DNA from: Rufibacter ruber
GTDB lineage: Bacteria > Bacteroidota > Bacteroidia > Cytophagales > Hymenobacteraceae
NCBI RefSeq assembly: GCF_001647275.1
Contig: NZ_LRMM01000022.1
Coordinates: forward strand, 1-64,000
Length of the DNA: 64,000 nucleotides
Direction: 5' to 3'
The notes under the pieces: model-generated
What the model saw: only the letters and a program-made list of their open reading frames with translations
What the model was told of the DNA's origin: nothing
The model's database searches: none
Position numbers and translations under genes: made by a program
Shown here: positions 1 to 8,143 of the stretch, piece by piece
Position numbering within the stretch: position 1 is the stretch's first letter
Layout of the letters: each line of letters opens with the position of its first letter

Positions 1-34
1 GGCTGTTTTTTTCTAAAAACAGCCCGAAAACAGG
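1..34. repeat. GGCCTGTTTT-type palindrome, copy 1 (cut by window edge)
   Basis: Arms GGCTGTTTTT and AAAAACAGCC remain, with the start of the left arm outside the window. It is the first visible member of the dispersed family described in the findings. Confidence 0.75.
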
Positions 35-60
35 AATTTTTTTTTGCCGTATCTCTGAAA

Positions 61-425
61 TTAGACCCTTCCTCCACAAATGGTGGAAACAACGTGGAAA
101 ACTGTGGACAAAAATCGGGATAAACTCGCAATAAACTTGATAATTGAGAGTAGCCCACCGTGAAACATAGCACGCAAAGAGCAAAATGTGGGAGACGGTG
201 AATAAAATCTACAGAAACAAAAAGTTATTCACCTGCGAATAACTTTAACCCTCTTTCCACGGCCATGAATGTGAAAAAGTGGAAAGACCATTTAAGTACT
301 TGAAGAAGAACCCAAAAGAATCCACAGCAGAAAGTAAAAATGTGAACAGAAGACTCCTTTCTTAACACTGATCAGGATAACTCCGGGCTTTCCACAGTTG
401 TCCACTTCTGCACATCCCTAATGAT
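61..425. other. Gene-free segment with clustered DnaA-box-like motifs
   Basis: No convincing gene lies before 648. The segment holds several sequences one or two mismatches from TTATCCACA: TGTGGACAA at 103-111, GGTGAATAA at 198-206, TTATTCACC at 225-233, TTTCCACAG at 389-397 and TTGTCCACT at 398-406, with more GTGGAAA pieces between. The boxes at 198 and 225 face each other. This could be an origin or a DnaA-binding locus. No dnaA, dnaN or other origin-marker gene is visible, so the call is weak. Confidence 0.25.
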
Positions 426-647
426 GAAGAAAATTCTTATTTAAAAATTCATTTTATAATAGATATCAGGTGGAACCCGTGGAAAAGTGGGAAACTCGCG
501 CAGACCGGAAAGGAGAAAGGGGAGCTGGGGCGCGGCCCGGTTCAGAAATAAGGGCCTCTGCCGCCTGAACATGTGGATACCCGGTATTTTTTGAGTAGTT
601 TTATAAAAAGTAAGCCAGAAACGGCACCATACAACCGTAAGAAAACT

Positions 648-1136
648 ATGGAACAGGACAAAGAGCAATTCGATCATGAGATAAAGCTGGGCTACGGCAT
701 TGGCGACTTAAGATTTGGTTTGACCATGGACGACGTGGAAGAGATCATGGGCGAGCCCGAAGAAATAGAAGAGTCAGATGAGGAAGACGAGTTTGAGCAC
801 AAGGCCTGGAACTACTGGGACACCGGCTTCTCCTTCTACTTTGACCAGGAAGACGACTACCGTTTGAGCTGCATTGAGACGGCCAACCCCAACGTGACCC
901 TCTGGGGTAAGAAGATATTTGAACTAAGCCAGCAAGAGGTAGAAGACCTCTTCAAGCAACACGGAATACAGAGCGTTGAGAAAGAGAAAATAGAAGACAA
1001 CGTGACCTGCCTCTCTTATGACAAGGAGATGATTGACCTGTACTTTGAGCAAGGCAAACTATTGGCCGTAAACTTCGGGGTGCACATGGATGACAACCTG
1101 GAGGTACTATGGCCAGCTGAAAACAACGAAGGCTAA
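648..1136 (+). CDS. Hypothetical acidic protein (162 aa)
   Basis: I do not recognise this protein. It is rich in Asp and Glu, has no signal peptide or membrane segment and is probably cytosolic. A GYGIGDLRFGLTMDDVEEIMGEP stretch near residue 15 resembles the small 'GLRFGMTRDEVRALLGEP' fold seen in uncharacterised bacterial proteins. That is a pattern impression only. An in-frame ATG at 573 would add 25 residues, but the ATG at 648 gives a more natural N-terminus (MEQDKEQFDHEIKLGYG). The gene stands alone and converges on the PiT-like gene, with a palindrome and a bidirectional terminator between them. Confidence 0.7.
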   Translation: MEQDKEQFDHEIKLGYGIGDLRFGLTMDDVEEIMGEPEEIEESDEEDEFEHKAWNYWDTGFSFYFDQEDDYRLSCIETANPNVTLWGKKIFELSQQEVEDLFKQHGIQSVEKEKIEDNVTCLSYDKEMIDLYFEQGKLLAVNFGVHMDDNLEVLWPAENNEG

Positions 1137-1140
1137 AAGC

Positions 1141-1177
1141 CGTTTTTGGGCTGTTTTTAGAAAAACAGCCAAAAACG
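1141..1177. repeat. Palindrome copy 2
   Basis: Outer arms CGTTTTT/AAAAACG and inner GGCTGTTTTT/AAAAACAGCC, with one unpaired G in the left arm. It begins a few bases after the stop of the upstream gene. Confidence 0.8.
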
Positions 1178-1194
1178 TGAAACATCTACCTAAC

Positions 1195-1230
1195 AAAAAA
1201 GGGCGGTCCAAATCTGGATCGCCTTTTTTG
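1195..1230. terminator. Bidirectional intrinsic terminator
   Basis: AAAAAAGGGCG-GTCC pairs with GGAT-CGCCTTTTTT around a short loop. It has an A-run on the left and a T-run on the right, so it can end both the + gene at 1136 and the - gene ending at 1249. Confidence 0.8.
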
Positions 1231-1248
1231 TTGGGTGAGAGTGGAGGT

Positions 1249-2385
1249 TTATCGTGTGAAAAAAGCTTTGATTTCATCCTGGATGGCAGGATTGATGGCA
1301 ATGGCCAGAAGCACAGAGATCACCAGGCCAATGGCTACAGAGAAAACGTCCTTCCCAATGAGTTTAAAGGTTTTAGAGAACTTGCTGCCAGAATCTTTGG
1401 CCCTGATGCGCATGCCCAGCTCACGGCCCGCCAGCAGCCCCACAAACACCCAGGTGGTACTCATAGGAATATTGTTCACCTCTTTGAAGAAGTACAAGAT
1501 AATAGAGTAGATCAGGTCAATAATGGTGGCGCTGCGCACATCCCGTACTTCAGACTTCTCATTGATAATATGCTGGATCTTCTCACCGCGCCTGTAAAAA
1601 AGGTACGCCAACCCAAAGAAGATGAAACCTGCAAACACCGAGAACTCCACCCAACTGAGCTGGCGGGGCAGGTAAACCGCCACATTGGCCAGATCCTGCG
1701 CCAGCCAGGTATGCCATAAAAACCCACTAATGATCCATTGGGCCCAAATCCAGGCGCCATGAGCTTCGCCTTTGATGAAACGCTTGATGATAGGGGACAG
1801 CCCCAGGTAAAGCAGCAGCGCCGCCAGAAAGGCCGCCACATACCCTAGCAGGCTTTTGTTCACCATGCTGAAAATAGCGGAGGAGTCAATGGTGAACACG
1901 CTCAGCAGCATGAACGTGGTAGACACCGGAATTCTAAAGCGCGTCAGGAGCAGGAGAATCACCGGGGAGGCCAGCTGCAGGAACACAAAATTCTCTGGCG
2001 TGTCTTTAAAGCCTTTAGAAGCCAACCGCTGGTACGTCACGTCACCGTTAAACATGTACCAGCTGTAGAAGACAGTAGCCAGAAAGATGCCGCCCATGAA
2101 AAGCCACTGCCAGTACCATTTCTTGTCTTCATTAGAAACAATGAACGTGCCTATGGTCTGGATGCTGTCATTGGCAATGGCAGAATACCCGGCAAAGGCA
2201 AAACCCACCCACATGGCCACCGGCGTGTAGGGATAAACTGCCCCGCACAGAATAAGGGAGAAGGCAATGAAGTAAAGAAAGTTCTTTTCCTTCCGGATTA
2301 GCAGGTCCAGCACACCGGTTCTCTTTCTGAACTTGTAAGGTTGGGCAGGAACCAGCGAACCTTTACTCTTTCTTGATTTAGCCAT
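1249..2385 (-). CDS. Divergent PiT/Pho-4-like inorganic phosphate permease-family protein
   Basis: A 378-aa polytopic membrane protein with about ten hydrophobic segments and a basic N-terminus. Motifs recall the PiT (Pho-4) family: AIANDSIQTIG at residues 69-79 resembles the GxNDxANxxG signature. PVSTT at 153-157 and PMSTT at 307-311 match the PVSTTH-type motif found twice, in inverted halves, in PiT carriers. It is shorter than the canonical carrier encoded next door, lacks the long cytosolic loop, and has Phe or Trp where the usual His follows STT. Phosphate or another anion transport is therefore inference. It lies downstream of the canonical permease on the same strand, separated by a terminator and palindrome 3. 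Confidence 0.65.
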   Translation of the reverse strand: MAKSRKSKGSLVPAQPYKFRKRTGVLDLLIRKEKNFLYFIAFSLILCGAVYPYTPVAMWVGFAFAGYSAIANDSIQTIGTFIVSNEDKKWYWQWLFMGGIFLATVFYSWYMFNGDVTYQRLASKGFKDTPENFVFLQLASPVILLLLTRFRIPVSTTFMLLSVFTIDSSAIFSMVNKSLLGYVAAFLAALLLYLGLSPIIKRFIKGEAHGAWIWAQWIISGFLWHTWLAQDLANVAVYLPRQLSWVEFSVFAGFIFFGLAYLFYRRGEKIQHIINEKSEVRDVRSATIIDLIYSIILYFFKEVNNIPMSTTWVFVGLLAGRELGMRIRAKDSGSKFSKTFKLIGKDVFSVAIGLVISVLLAIAINPAIQDEIKAFFTR

Positions 2386-2530
2386 GAAAATTAGGGAGGG
2401 TTAGTTGAGGCATATTGAAAGTAGGAGAAGCTGAAATTATCAAAATACATACGAGATAAAAACTACCAGGTACATATTCAATCCCAGCAAAGCCAGTTCC
2501 TGAATGCAGGAGAAACCTCTGTCACCTAGT

Positions 2531-2570
2531 GCGTTTTTGAGCTGTTTTTCTGAAAACAGCTCAAAAACAG
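2531..2570. repeat. Palindrome copy 3
   Basis: Core GAGCTG pairs with CAGCTC instead of the usual GGCCTG/CAGGCC, a compensated change on both arms. The rest of 2386-2786 holds only the terminator at 2731. Confidence 0.85.
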
Positions 2571-2730
2571 AAAAAGTAGAAGTAAGGTTATCCACCAGAG
2601 ACCTTTATACAAAATACCGGCTCCGCGTCAACAGAGGGCATAATTTGAGAAAGAAGAGGTCAAAGAGTGAGCCCCCTTCTCTAACTTGTCAACAGACACC
2701 GTAGGTGGAAAAACGGCAGGTGCGGGGCAC

Positions 2731-2766
2731 AAAAAAGGGGGCGCTGAAATATCAGCACCCCCTTTT
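2731..2766 (-). terminator. Intrinsic terminator for the phosphate permease gene
   Basis: Stem GGGGG-x-GCTGA/TCAGC-x-CCCCC is flanked by an A-run on the left, which is a U-run in the minus-strand transcript. It lies about 20 bp after the stop of the phosphate permease gene. Confidence 0.8.
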
Positions 2767-2786
2767 AATTTATGGGAAATTACAGG

Positions 2787-4193
2787 TTAACTGAACATCC
2801 ACCGGAAGAGCAGAAACAGCGTGCCTGATAAAAACATAGAAACCGGGAGGGTTAACACCCAGGCCATGGCAATGTTCCTGATGGTGCTGGGGTTCAGGTT
2901 TTTGATACCGCGGTTAGCCACCATACTACCGGCAATACCAGAAGACAGAATGTGGGTAGTACTAACGGGCAGTTTGAAGACAAACGTGGAGAAGCCAATC
3001 ACACTGGCCGCCATAAACTCAGCAGAGGCACCCTGGGCGTAGGTGAGATGCTCTTTCCCAATCTTCTCGCCAATGGTTTTTACAATGCGTTTCCAGCCAA
3101 TCATGGTCCCTATGCCCAGTGACAGGGCAATCATCATGATCACCCAGTTAGGCGCGTAGTCTGTGAAAGCCCGCATACCCGTTACGCCTTCTTTCAAGGT
3201 ACCACGGTCACGGGGGCTCAGGCTCACGTCTTTGCTCTCCATCAATTTATCAGTGCCTTTGGTGATGAGCAGAATGTCTCTTCTGAGCTTAAAGCGGTCA
3301 TCTTTGGGTAATTCTTTTAAACCGGCGCTGGCGGCAAAAATCCCTTTCATCTCCAGCACTTCGGCGTTTAACTTACGCAGTTCCTCTGCATCTGAGGCAG
3401 AAAGAACCGTGCTGTCTACTTTGCCCAACACCTGCTCTACTTTTACCAGCGAGGTCTGCAGCTCAAACGGGTTCTTGGTATGGTCCAGGGCGAAATAGGT
3501 AGGGACAATGGCAATCAGAATCAGCATGACCAGACCCACACCTTTCTGTCCGTCATTAGAACCATGGAAGAAAGAAACCAGCGTACACGTGATGATCAGG
3601 ATAATTCTGATCCACAACGGCGGGGCTTTGCGTTTATGCGGCTCCTTGAAAATGGTCTTGTTCTTCACAAAGCGCTTCAGGATGAACATCAGGAATACCG
3701 TGAGGGTGAAGCCCAGGAACGGAGACACAATCAAAGACATGCCGGTTTTGGTAGCCTCGCTCCAGGCAAAAGTGGCGCCGTTGGTAGACGGAAGCAGGGA
3801 GTACGCAATCCCCAGACCCAGAATGGAGCCAATCAACGTGTGGGAGCTGGAGGAAGGTAAGCCGTAGTACCACGTGCCCAGGTTCCAGAGAATGGCGCTG
3901 ATCAACAGGGCCCCAATCATGGCAATGCCGTGCCAGACGTCCTGGTCAATGAGCGTCTCAATGGGCAGGAGGTACACAATCCCCATGGCTACCCCAATAC
4001 CGCCGGCAAACACGCCAATGAAATTCCAGAAGCCAGACCAGATCACGGCCGCCCAGGGGCGCAGTGTGTTGGTGTAGATAACAGTGGCCACTGCGTTTGC
4101 CGTATCATGGAAACCATTCACAAACTCAAAGGCGCAGGCTGCCAGTAAACAGATTACCAGCAGGATCAACAAGTCAGTTTCTAAGCCGAACAT
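2787..4193 (-). CDS. Inorganic phosphate transporter, PiT family
   Basis: A 468-aa integral membrane carrier that imports phosphate, normally coupled to H+ or Na+. NGFHDTANAVAT at residues 26-37 and HGSNDGQKG in the second half are the paired PiT signatures. LPSSSSHTLIG near 112-121 and LPVSTTHI near the C-terminus are the paired serine-rich motifs. A soluble, charged loop of about 130 residues separates the two halves. A -7-like TACTTTTG on the minus strand at 4220-4227 gives a short leader. A divergent family member is encoded just downstream. Confidence 0.92.
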   Translation of the reverse strand: MFGLETDLLILLVICLLAACAFEFVNGFHDTANAVATVIYTNTLRPWAAVIWSGFWNFIGVFAGGIGVAMGIVYLLPIETLIDQDVWHGIAMIGALLISAILWNLGTWYYGLPSSSSHTLIGSILGLGIAYSLLPSTNGATFAWSEATKTGMSLIVSPFLGFTLTVFLMFILKRFVKNKTIFKEPHKRKAPPLWIRIILIITCTLVSFFHGSNDGQKGVGLVMLILIAIVPTYFALDHTKNPFELQTSLVKVEQVLGKVDSTVLSASDAEELRKLNAEVLEMKGIFAASAGLKELPKDDRFKLRRDILLITKGTDKLMESKDVSLSPRDRGTLKEGVTGMRAFTDYAPNWVIMMIALSLGIGTMIGWKRIVKTIGEKIGKEHLTYAQGASAEFMAASVIGFSTFVFKLPVSTTHILSSGIAGSMVANRGIKNLNPSTIRNIAMAWVLTLPVSMFLSGTLFLLFRWMFS

Positions 4194-4219
4194 AGATTTA
4201 AAGAGTAAAAAAAAGACGC

Positions 4220-4227
4220 CAAAAGTA
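4220..4227 (-). promoter_or_regulatory. -7 element (TACTTTTG) for the phosphate permease gene
   Basis: This is an exact match to the Bacteroidota TAnnTTTG consensus on the minus strand, 26 bp before the start codon. No clear -33 TTTG was seen. Confidence 0.5.
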
Positions 4228-4396
4228 CCTGTTTAATTTCCTTTGAATGTTACCGAATTGTTAAATCAGATAACATTGCGGTAACATACGCCCAACCGCT
4301 ACTAAAAAGCGGTAAAATGTCTCAGAAAGATGCGGTTCTATTTCGCCTTTACCCTAGTTCTCTCAAATTGAAAAACGTATGTGCCACCAAAACCCC

Positions 4397-4404
4397 TATA
4401 TTTG
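4397..4404 (+). promoter_or_regulatory. -7 element (TATATTTG) abutting the glyS start
   Basis: This is an exact TAnnTTTG match ending 5 bp before the ATG at 4410. Transcription would start at or beside the start codon, which implies a leaderless mRNA. It also argues against the ATG at 4317 upstream of the element. Confidence 0.55.
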
Positions 4405-4409
4405 CGCGT

Positions 4410-5906
4410 ATGAGCACTACTGAGAAAACCACAGAAAACGCACAGTTAAAAGATATCATTTCGCACGCCAAGGAATACGGCTTCGTGTTCCCGTCCAGCG
4501 AGATTTATGACGGCCTGCAGGCCGTGTATGATTATGGCCAAAACGGGGTGGAGTTGAAAAACAACCTCAAAACACTTTGGTGGAAGTGCATGACCCAGCT
4601 GCACCAGAACGTGGTGGGCATTGACGCCGCCATCTTCATGCACCCGCTCACCTGGAAAGCCTCGGGCCACGTTGACTCGTTCAACGACCCCATGATTGAC
4701 AACAAAGACTCCAAGAAGCGCTACCGCGCCGATGTCCTGATAGAGGAGAAAGCCGCCGAGTATGAGAAAGCCGGTGATGTGGAAAGAAAGCAGAACCTGC
4801 TCAACCAAATGGCGCGTCTGCTGGAGGCCGAAGACCTGAAAGGTGTACAGGAACTCATTATCGCAGAAGGCATAAAGTGCCCCTTGTCAGGCACTTCCAA
4901 CTGGACCGAGGTGCGCCAGTTCAACCTCATGTTCTCCACACAAGTAGGTTCGGTGGCCGAGGAGTCCAGCACCATTTACCTACGCCCCGAGACTGCCCAG
5001 GGAATTTTTGTGAACTTCCTGAACGTGCAGAAATCGGGCCGTATGAAAGTACCCTTCGGGATTGCCCAAATTGGAAAAGCCTTCCGGAACGAAATTGTGG
5101 CCCGTCAGTTCATCTTCAGAATGCGCGAGTTTGAGCAGATGGAGATGCAGTTCTTCGTGCGGCCTGGCACTGAGATGGAATGGTACCAGCACTGGAAAAC
5201 CATGCGCCGTAACTGGCACGAGGCCCTCGGCGTGCCCGCCGAAAAACTACGCTACCATGACCACGAGAAACTGGCCCACTACGCCAACGCCGCCGTTGAC
5301 ATTGAGTTTGAATTCCCGTTCGGTTTCAAAGAAGTGGAGGGAATCCACTCCCGCACTGACTTTGACTTGACCCAGCACCAGGAACTAAGCCGCAAAAAAC
5401 AGCAGTACTTTGACAACGACCTCAATGAAGACGGCAAACCCTATGGAAACTACGTGCCATACGTAGTGGAAACCTCCGTAGGCGCCGACCGTCTGTTCCT
5501 GATGACGCTCTGCAACGCCTATCAGGAAGAGGAGATCACCGAAGGCGAGAACACCAAGACCCGTACTTTCCTGAAGTTCCACCCTGCCATTGCCCCGGTG
5601 AAAGCCGCCGTGTTCCCGCTGGTGAAAAAAGACGGACTACCAGAAAAAGCCATGGAAATCTTCAACGACCTGCGCTTTGACTTCAACATGATTTACGAAG
5701 AGCGCGACGCCATTGGCAAGCGCTACACCCGCCAAGACCTGATTGGAACCCCATTCTGTATTGCGGTTGATTATGAGACCCTGGAGAACAACACCGTCAC
5801 CGTACGTGAAAGAGATACCCGTGAGCAGAAGCGCATGCACATCTCTGAGCTGCGCCAATACATTGGCGATGCCGTGAGCTTCAAGCGTATTTTCGAGAAA
5901 TTGTAA
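4410..5906 (+). CDS. glyS: Glycyl-tRNA synthetase (single-chain, eukaryote-like class II)
   Basis: A 498-aa cytosolic enzyme that charges tRNA-Gly. It is the homodimeric alpha2 type, not the alpha2beta2 type. YGFVFPSSEIY near residue 20 and WWKCMTQLHQNVVGIDAAIFMHP near 60 are typical of this family. Class II motif 2 is seen in FGIAQIGKAFRNEI and motif 3 in VVETSVGADRLFL. An anticodon-binding domain follows from about residue 390 (HPAIAPVKAAVFPLVKK). An ATG at 4317 is in frame, but the 31 added residues do not resemble the family and would span the promoter. A palindrome and a strong terminator follow the stop. Confidence 0.95.
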   Translation: MSTTEKTTENAQLKDIISHAKEYGFVFPSSEIYDGLQAVYDYGQNGVELKNNLKTLWWKCMTQLHQNVVGIDAAIFMHPLTWKASGHVDSFNDPMIDNKDSKKRYRADVLIEEKAAEYEKAGDVERKQNLLNQMARLLEAEDLKGVQELIIAEGIKCPLSGTSNWTEVRQFNLMFSTQVGSVAEESSTIYLRPETAQGIFVNFLNVQKSGRMKVPFGIAQIGKAFRNEIVARQFIFRMREFEQMEMQFFVRPGTEMEWYQHWKTMRRNWHEALGVPAEKLRYHDHEKLAHYANAAVDIEFEFPFGFKEVEGIHSRTDFDLTQHQELSRKKQQYFDNDLNEDGKPYGNYVPYVVETSVGADRLFLMTLCNAYQEEEITEGENTKTRTFLKFHPAIAPVKAAVFPLVKKDGLPEKAMEIFNDLRFDFNMIYEERDAIGKRYTRQDLIGTPFCIAVDYETLENNTVTVRERDTREQKRMHISELRQYIGDAVSFKRIFEKL

Positions 5907-5910
5907 TTGT

Positions 5911-5950
5911 GCGTTTCTGGCCTGTTTTCACCAAAACAGGCCAGAAACAG
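5911..5950. repeat. Palindrome copy 4
   Basis: Arms GTTTCTGGCCTGTTTT and AAAACAGGCCAGAAAC pair perfectly around a CACC loop. It starts just after the glyS stop and precedes a separate terminator. Confidence 0.9.
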
Positions 5951-5957
5951 ATAAGAC

Positions 5958-5992
5958 AAAAAAGGCGCTCCCACCGCAGGAGCGCCTTTTTT
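5958..5992. terminator. Bidirectional intrinsic terminator after glyS
   Basis: AAAAAAGGCGCTCC pairs with AGGAGCGCCTTTTTT around a 6-nt loop. Because it sits next to palindrome copy 4, the palindrome is unlikely to be the main terminator here. Confidence 0.85.
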
Positions 5993-6076
5993 GTTGTGGA
6001 AAGATGCAGACAGTGGTGAAATAGAGAAATAAAGTTTCCCACATGATAATCCTTCCACTCTAGGAGATATTCCCTA

Positions 6077-6312
6077 ACTCCAGTAGATATTCCCCCTTTG
6101 AAGGGGGTAGGGGATGTTGACACCAGCCGGTCATGGCGTTCCCAATAATTGCTATCGCGTATGTCACCGCTGTTCGGGATTTCAAATCCCGAACTTGAAT
6201 ATCCTACGGATTTCCAATCCGCGGCTTTTGCCGTTCAAAGGTGCAGATACGGGGATTACAAATCTCCTCAGTACTTGCTTCCGGATTGCAAATCCGGAAG
6301 AGCAACCTTAGC
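6077..6312. repeat. Partial repeat-island copy with GGATTTGCAATCC-type palindromes
   Basis: It opens with a block CCCCCTTTGAAGGGGG...GGGGATGTTGACAC shared with the large islands. Short palindromes with the same centre but different arms follow: TCGGGATTTCAAATCCCGA (6176-6194), a CGGATTTCCAATCCG unit, a GGGGATTACAAATCTCC unit and CTTCCGGATTGCAAATCCGGAAG near 6280-6302. There is no coding signal. It explains most of the space between glyS and the epimerase gene. Confidence 0.7.
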
Positions 6313-6373
6313 ATCTTGTAGTTAGAATATAATCTGTTCTGTTTTCAAAGGGGGAGTATCTACATAAGAGGCT

Positions 6374-6422
6374 AAAAAAAAAAGCGTTTTCGGCCTGTTT
6401 TCCAGAAAACAGCGAAAAACGC
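6374..6422 (-). terminator. Palindrome copy 5 with a T10 tract (terminator of the epimerase gene)
   Basis: The family hairpin at 6384-6422 (GCGTTTTCGGCCTGTTTT...AAAACAG-CGAAAAACGC, right arm slightly shortened) is followed on the minus strand by ten T residues (A-run 6374-6383). This member therefore has the form of a working intrinsic terminator. Most copies lack such a tract. Confidence 0.7.
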
Positions 6423-6445
6423 TTTCACAAGCTTTATCAGGAATT

Positions 6446-7537
6446 TTACCCAACCATCGGCGCAGCCATCTTCACCCCATGCCCCGCCACGTCTGCCTGC
6501 AATCTTAAAGAAGGACCGGTTTGGTCAAAGCCGCCGGTGAACGGGTGCTCGGCAATGAACAGGGGCGTATCTAAATCTACAAAGTCAAACCCGCCAATGC
6601 CCGCTGCAAAGTGCGCGGAGAAAGTCATAGCCAGCAGGCTTTCTACCATGCCGCCAATCATGAGGCCCAAGCCATGCACTTGCGCCAGCGCCGCCATCTG
6701 CAGCGCTTCCAGCACGCCGCACTTCATCAATTTAATGTTGACAACCGCCCCGCTTCGGTCTTGGGCCAGACGGGCCACATCTTCGGCGCTGCGCGCCGAT
6801 TCATCAGCGGCAATGGGGAAAGGGCAGGAGGTTGCCAACACATTCAGGTCTTCCCAGTTTTCCCGAGGAAGCGGCTGTTCCAGCAGAATAATAGGGAGTT
6901 GCGCCGCTTCGGCCTTGTGGACAAACGTTTGGGCGCGGGCCAAATCATAGCCGCAGTTTCCGTCAACAATCAACGTGGCTTGGGGGGCGGCGGTGTGAAT
7001 AGCTTGCAGGCGGCGCACATCATAGTCCACATCTACGCCTTCGGTTTTGACTTTAATCACAGAGAAGCCGCGGTCTACAATAGATTTGGCCGAGGCGGCG
7101 GCATGGGCTTCATCTCCGGCGGTAATGGTCAAGTCAGTGTTCAGCTCGGTGCCCACTCCTCCGAAGAACACATAGAGCGGCATGTTGTACTGTTGACAAA
7201 GGGCATCCAACAAGGCCATTTCCACCCCGCAACGAGCTGCGGGTGCGTCATAGGCGAGGGTGGATAATTCTTTTGCCAGCGTACGCCATTCCCGCACGTC
7301 TTTCCCTAGCAGCATCGGCTCCAAGCCTTTCAACGTGGAAAGTGTGCTTTCCTGCGTCTCGCCGCTCACCGCCGGAAACGGCGCAGCTTCTCCCAAACCC
7401 ACTATTCCGCTGGATAACTCCACCTGCACCAGCACGTTTTCCACGTTGTATTGTGTGCCCGTGGCAATGGCAAAAGGTTCTTTCAAAGGGAGGTTCAGCG
7501 GTTGAAAACGTACCGAGACAATTTGGGTGGGAGCCAT
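6446..7537 (-). CDS. Dipeptide (L-Ala-D/L-Glu-type) epimerase, enolase superfamily
   Basis: A 363-aa cytosolic enzyme of the mandelate racemase/muconate lactonizing group, expected to epimerise L-Ala-D-Glu or similar dipeptides from peptidoglycan turnover. The KxK catalytic motif is IKVK (Lys162, Lys164). Metal ligands fit Asp192 (IVDGN), Glu220 (LLEQP) and Asp245 (AADES), and the second catalytic lysine is in VNIKLMK near 268. FVDLDTPLF near the C-terminus is typical of dipeptide epimerases. An upstream in-frame ATG at 7564 adds nine hydrophobic residues unlike the family, so MAPTQIVSV was preferred. Exact substrate specificity cannot be read from sequence. Confidence 0.88.
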   Translation of the reverse strand: MAPTQIVSVRFQPLNLPLKEPFAIATGTQYNVENVLVQVELSSGIVGLGEAAPFPAVSGETQESTLSTLKGLEPMLLGKDVREWRTLAKELSTLAYDAPAARCGVEMALLDALCQQYNMPLYVFFGGVGTELNTDLTITAGDEAHAAASAKSIVDRGFSVIKVKTEGVDVDYDVRRLQAIHTAAPQATLIVDGNCGYDLARAQTFVHKAEAAQLPIILLEQPLPRENWEDLNVLATSCPFPIAADESARSAEDVARLAQDRSGAVVNIKLMKCGVLEALQMAALAQVHGLGLMIGGMVESLLAMTFSAHFAAGIGGFDFVDLDTPLFIAEHPFTGGFDQTGPSLRLQADVAGHGVKMAAPMVG

Positions 7538-7663
7538 AGAATAGGTGAATAAGTAGAGGAGCAAAGAAAAGCAGGATTTTCAGGATTCTTTAAAATTTTC
7601 AGGATTTAGTTACCGCGGCTTTTCTCGCGGGAATCAACAGTCAGGCCTACATGAAACGGCTTT

Positions 7664-7702
7664 GCGTTTCTGGCCTATTTTTCAGAAAACAGGCCAGAAA
7701 CG
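7664..7702. repeat. Palindrome copy 6
   Basis: Arms CGTTTCTGGCCTATTTT and AAAACAGGCCAGAAACG, with one A/C mismatch in the core. It lies in the space between divergent epimerase and ileS genes. Confidence 0.85.
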
Positions 7703-7732
7703 GAAAAGAAGTTTACTGGTTCTACCAATTTC

Positions 7733-7856
7733 TGGCGCGAGTCTCTGACTCGTGACAAAGGTGATGCGAGTCTCCAGACTCGCCGGAAACCATAAGCCGG
7801 AACCGGGAGTCTGGAGACTCTACCCACTAAAAGGCACGAGTCAGAGACTCGCGCCA
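7733..7856. repeat. 124-bp nested inverted repeat (GCGAGTCTCCAGACTCGC type)
   Basis: The outer arms at 7733-7754 and 7835-7856 are perfect 22-bp inverted copies. Each arm is itself a small palindrome (CGAGTCTCTGACTCG). Inside are GCGAGTCTCCAGACTCGCCGG and its near complement CCGGGAGTCTGGAGACTC. Related pieces recur at 34296-34312, 37013-37030, 51831-51888 and 52350-52372. It is MITE-like in size, with no reading frame. Confidence 0.75.
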
Positions 7857-7923
7857 GCATTAATTAGCCAGCATCAGTGAAAGAATGTTCTCTTAGAAAC
7901 CTAAGAACTTTGAGCTGACTTTT

Positions 7924-7963
7924 CCGTTTCCGGGCTATTTTCTGGAAAACAGCCCGGAAACGG
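7924..7963. repeat. Palindrome copy 7
   Basis: Arms CCGTTTCCGGGCTATTTT and AAAACAGCCCGGAAACGG, with one mismatch and a CTGG loop. CCGGGCT/AGCCCGG replaces GGCCTG/CAGGCC, another compensated variant. Confidence 0.88.
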
Positions 7964-8002
7964 AAAAAACGGGCAGAACCCGTGCACAAGTTAATTATTG
8001 CT

Positions 8003-8010
8003 TAACTTTG
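8003..8010 (+). promoter_or_regulatory. -7 element (TAACTTTG) upstream of ileS
   Basis: Exact TAnnTTTG match. A start site near 8015 would leave a leader of about 25 nt to ATG 8042, or about 130 nt to GTG 8144. Confidence 0.45.
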
Positions 8011-8143
8011 CTAAGTTGAGCCAAAGAAGCTGTGCGCCAATATGTCGGCGGCAGCCGGTTTCAGCAAGCGTTGCTTCAGGACAAGAGACGTTCTGAAGCG
8101 CCAGCCACGTAAATTTCAGCGAACCCACCATACATTCAAAAAG

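Noticed and set aside
4317-4409. N-terminal extension of glycyl-tRNA synthetase from ATG 4317
   Set aside because: It would span the exact -7 element at 4397-4404 and the added residues do not match the family start.
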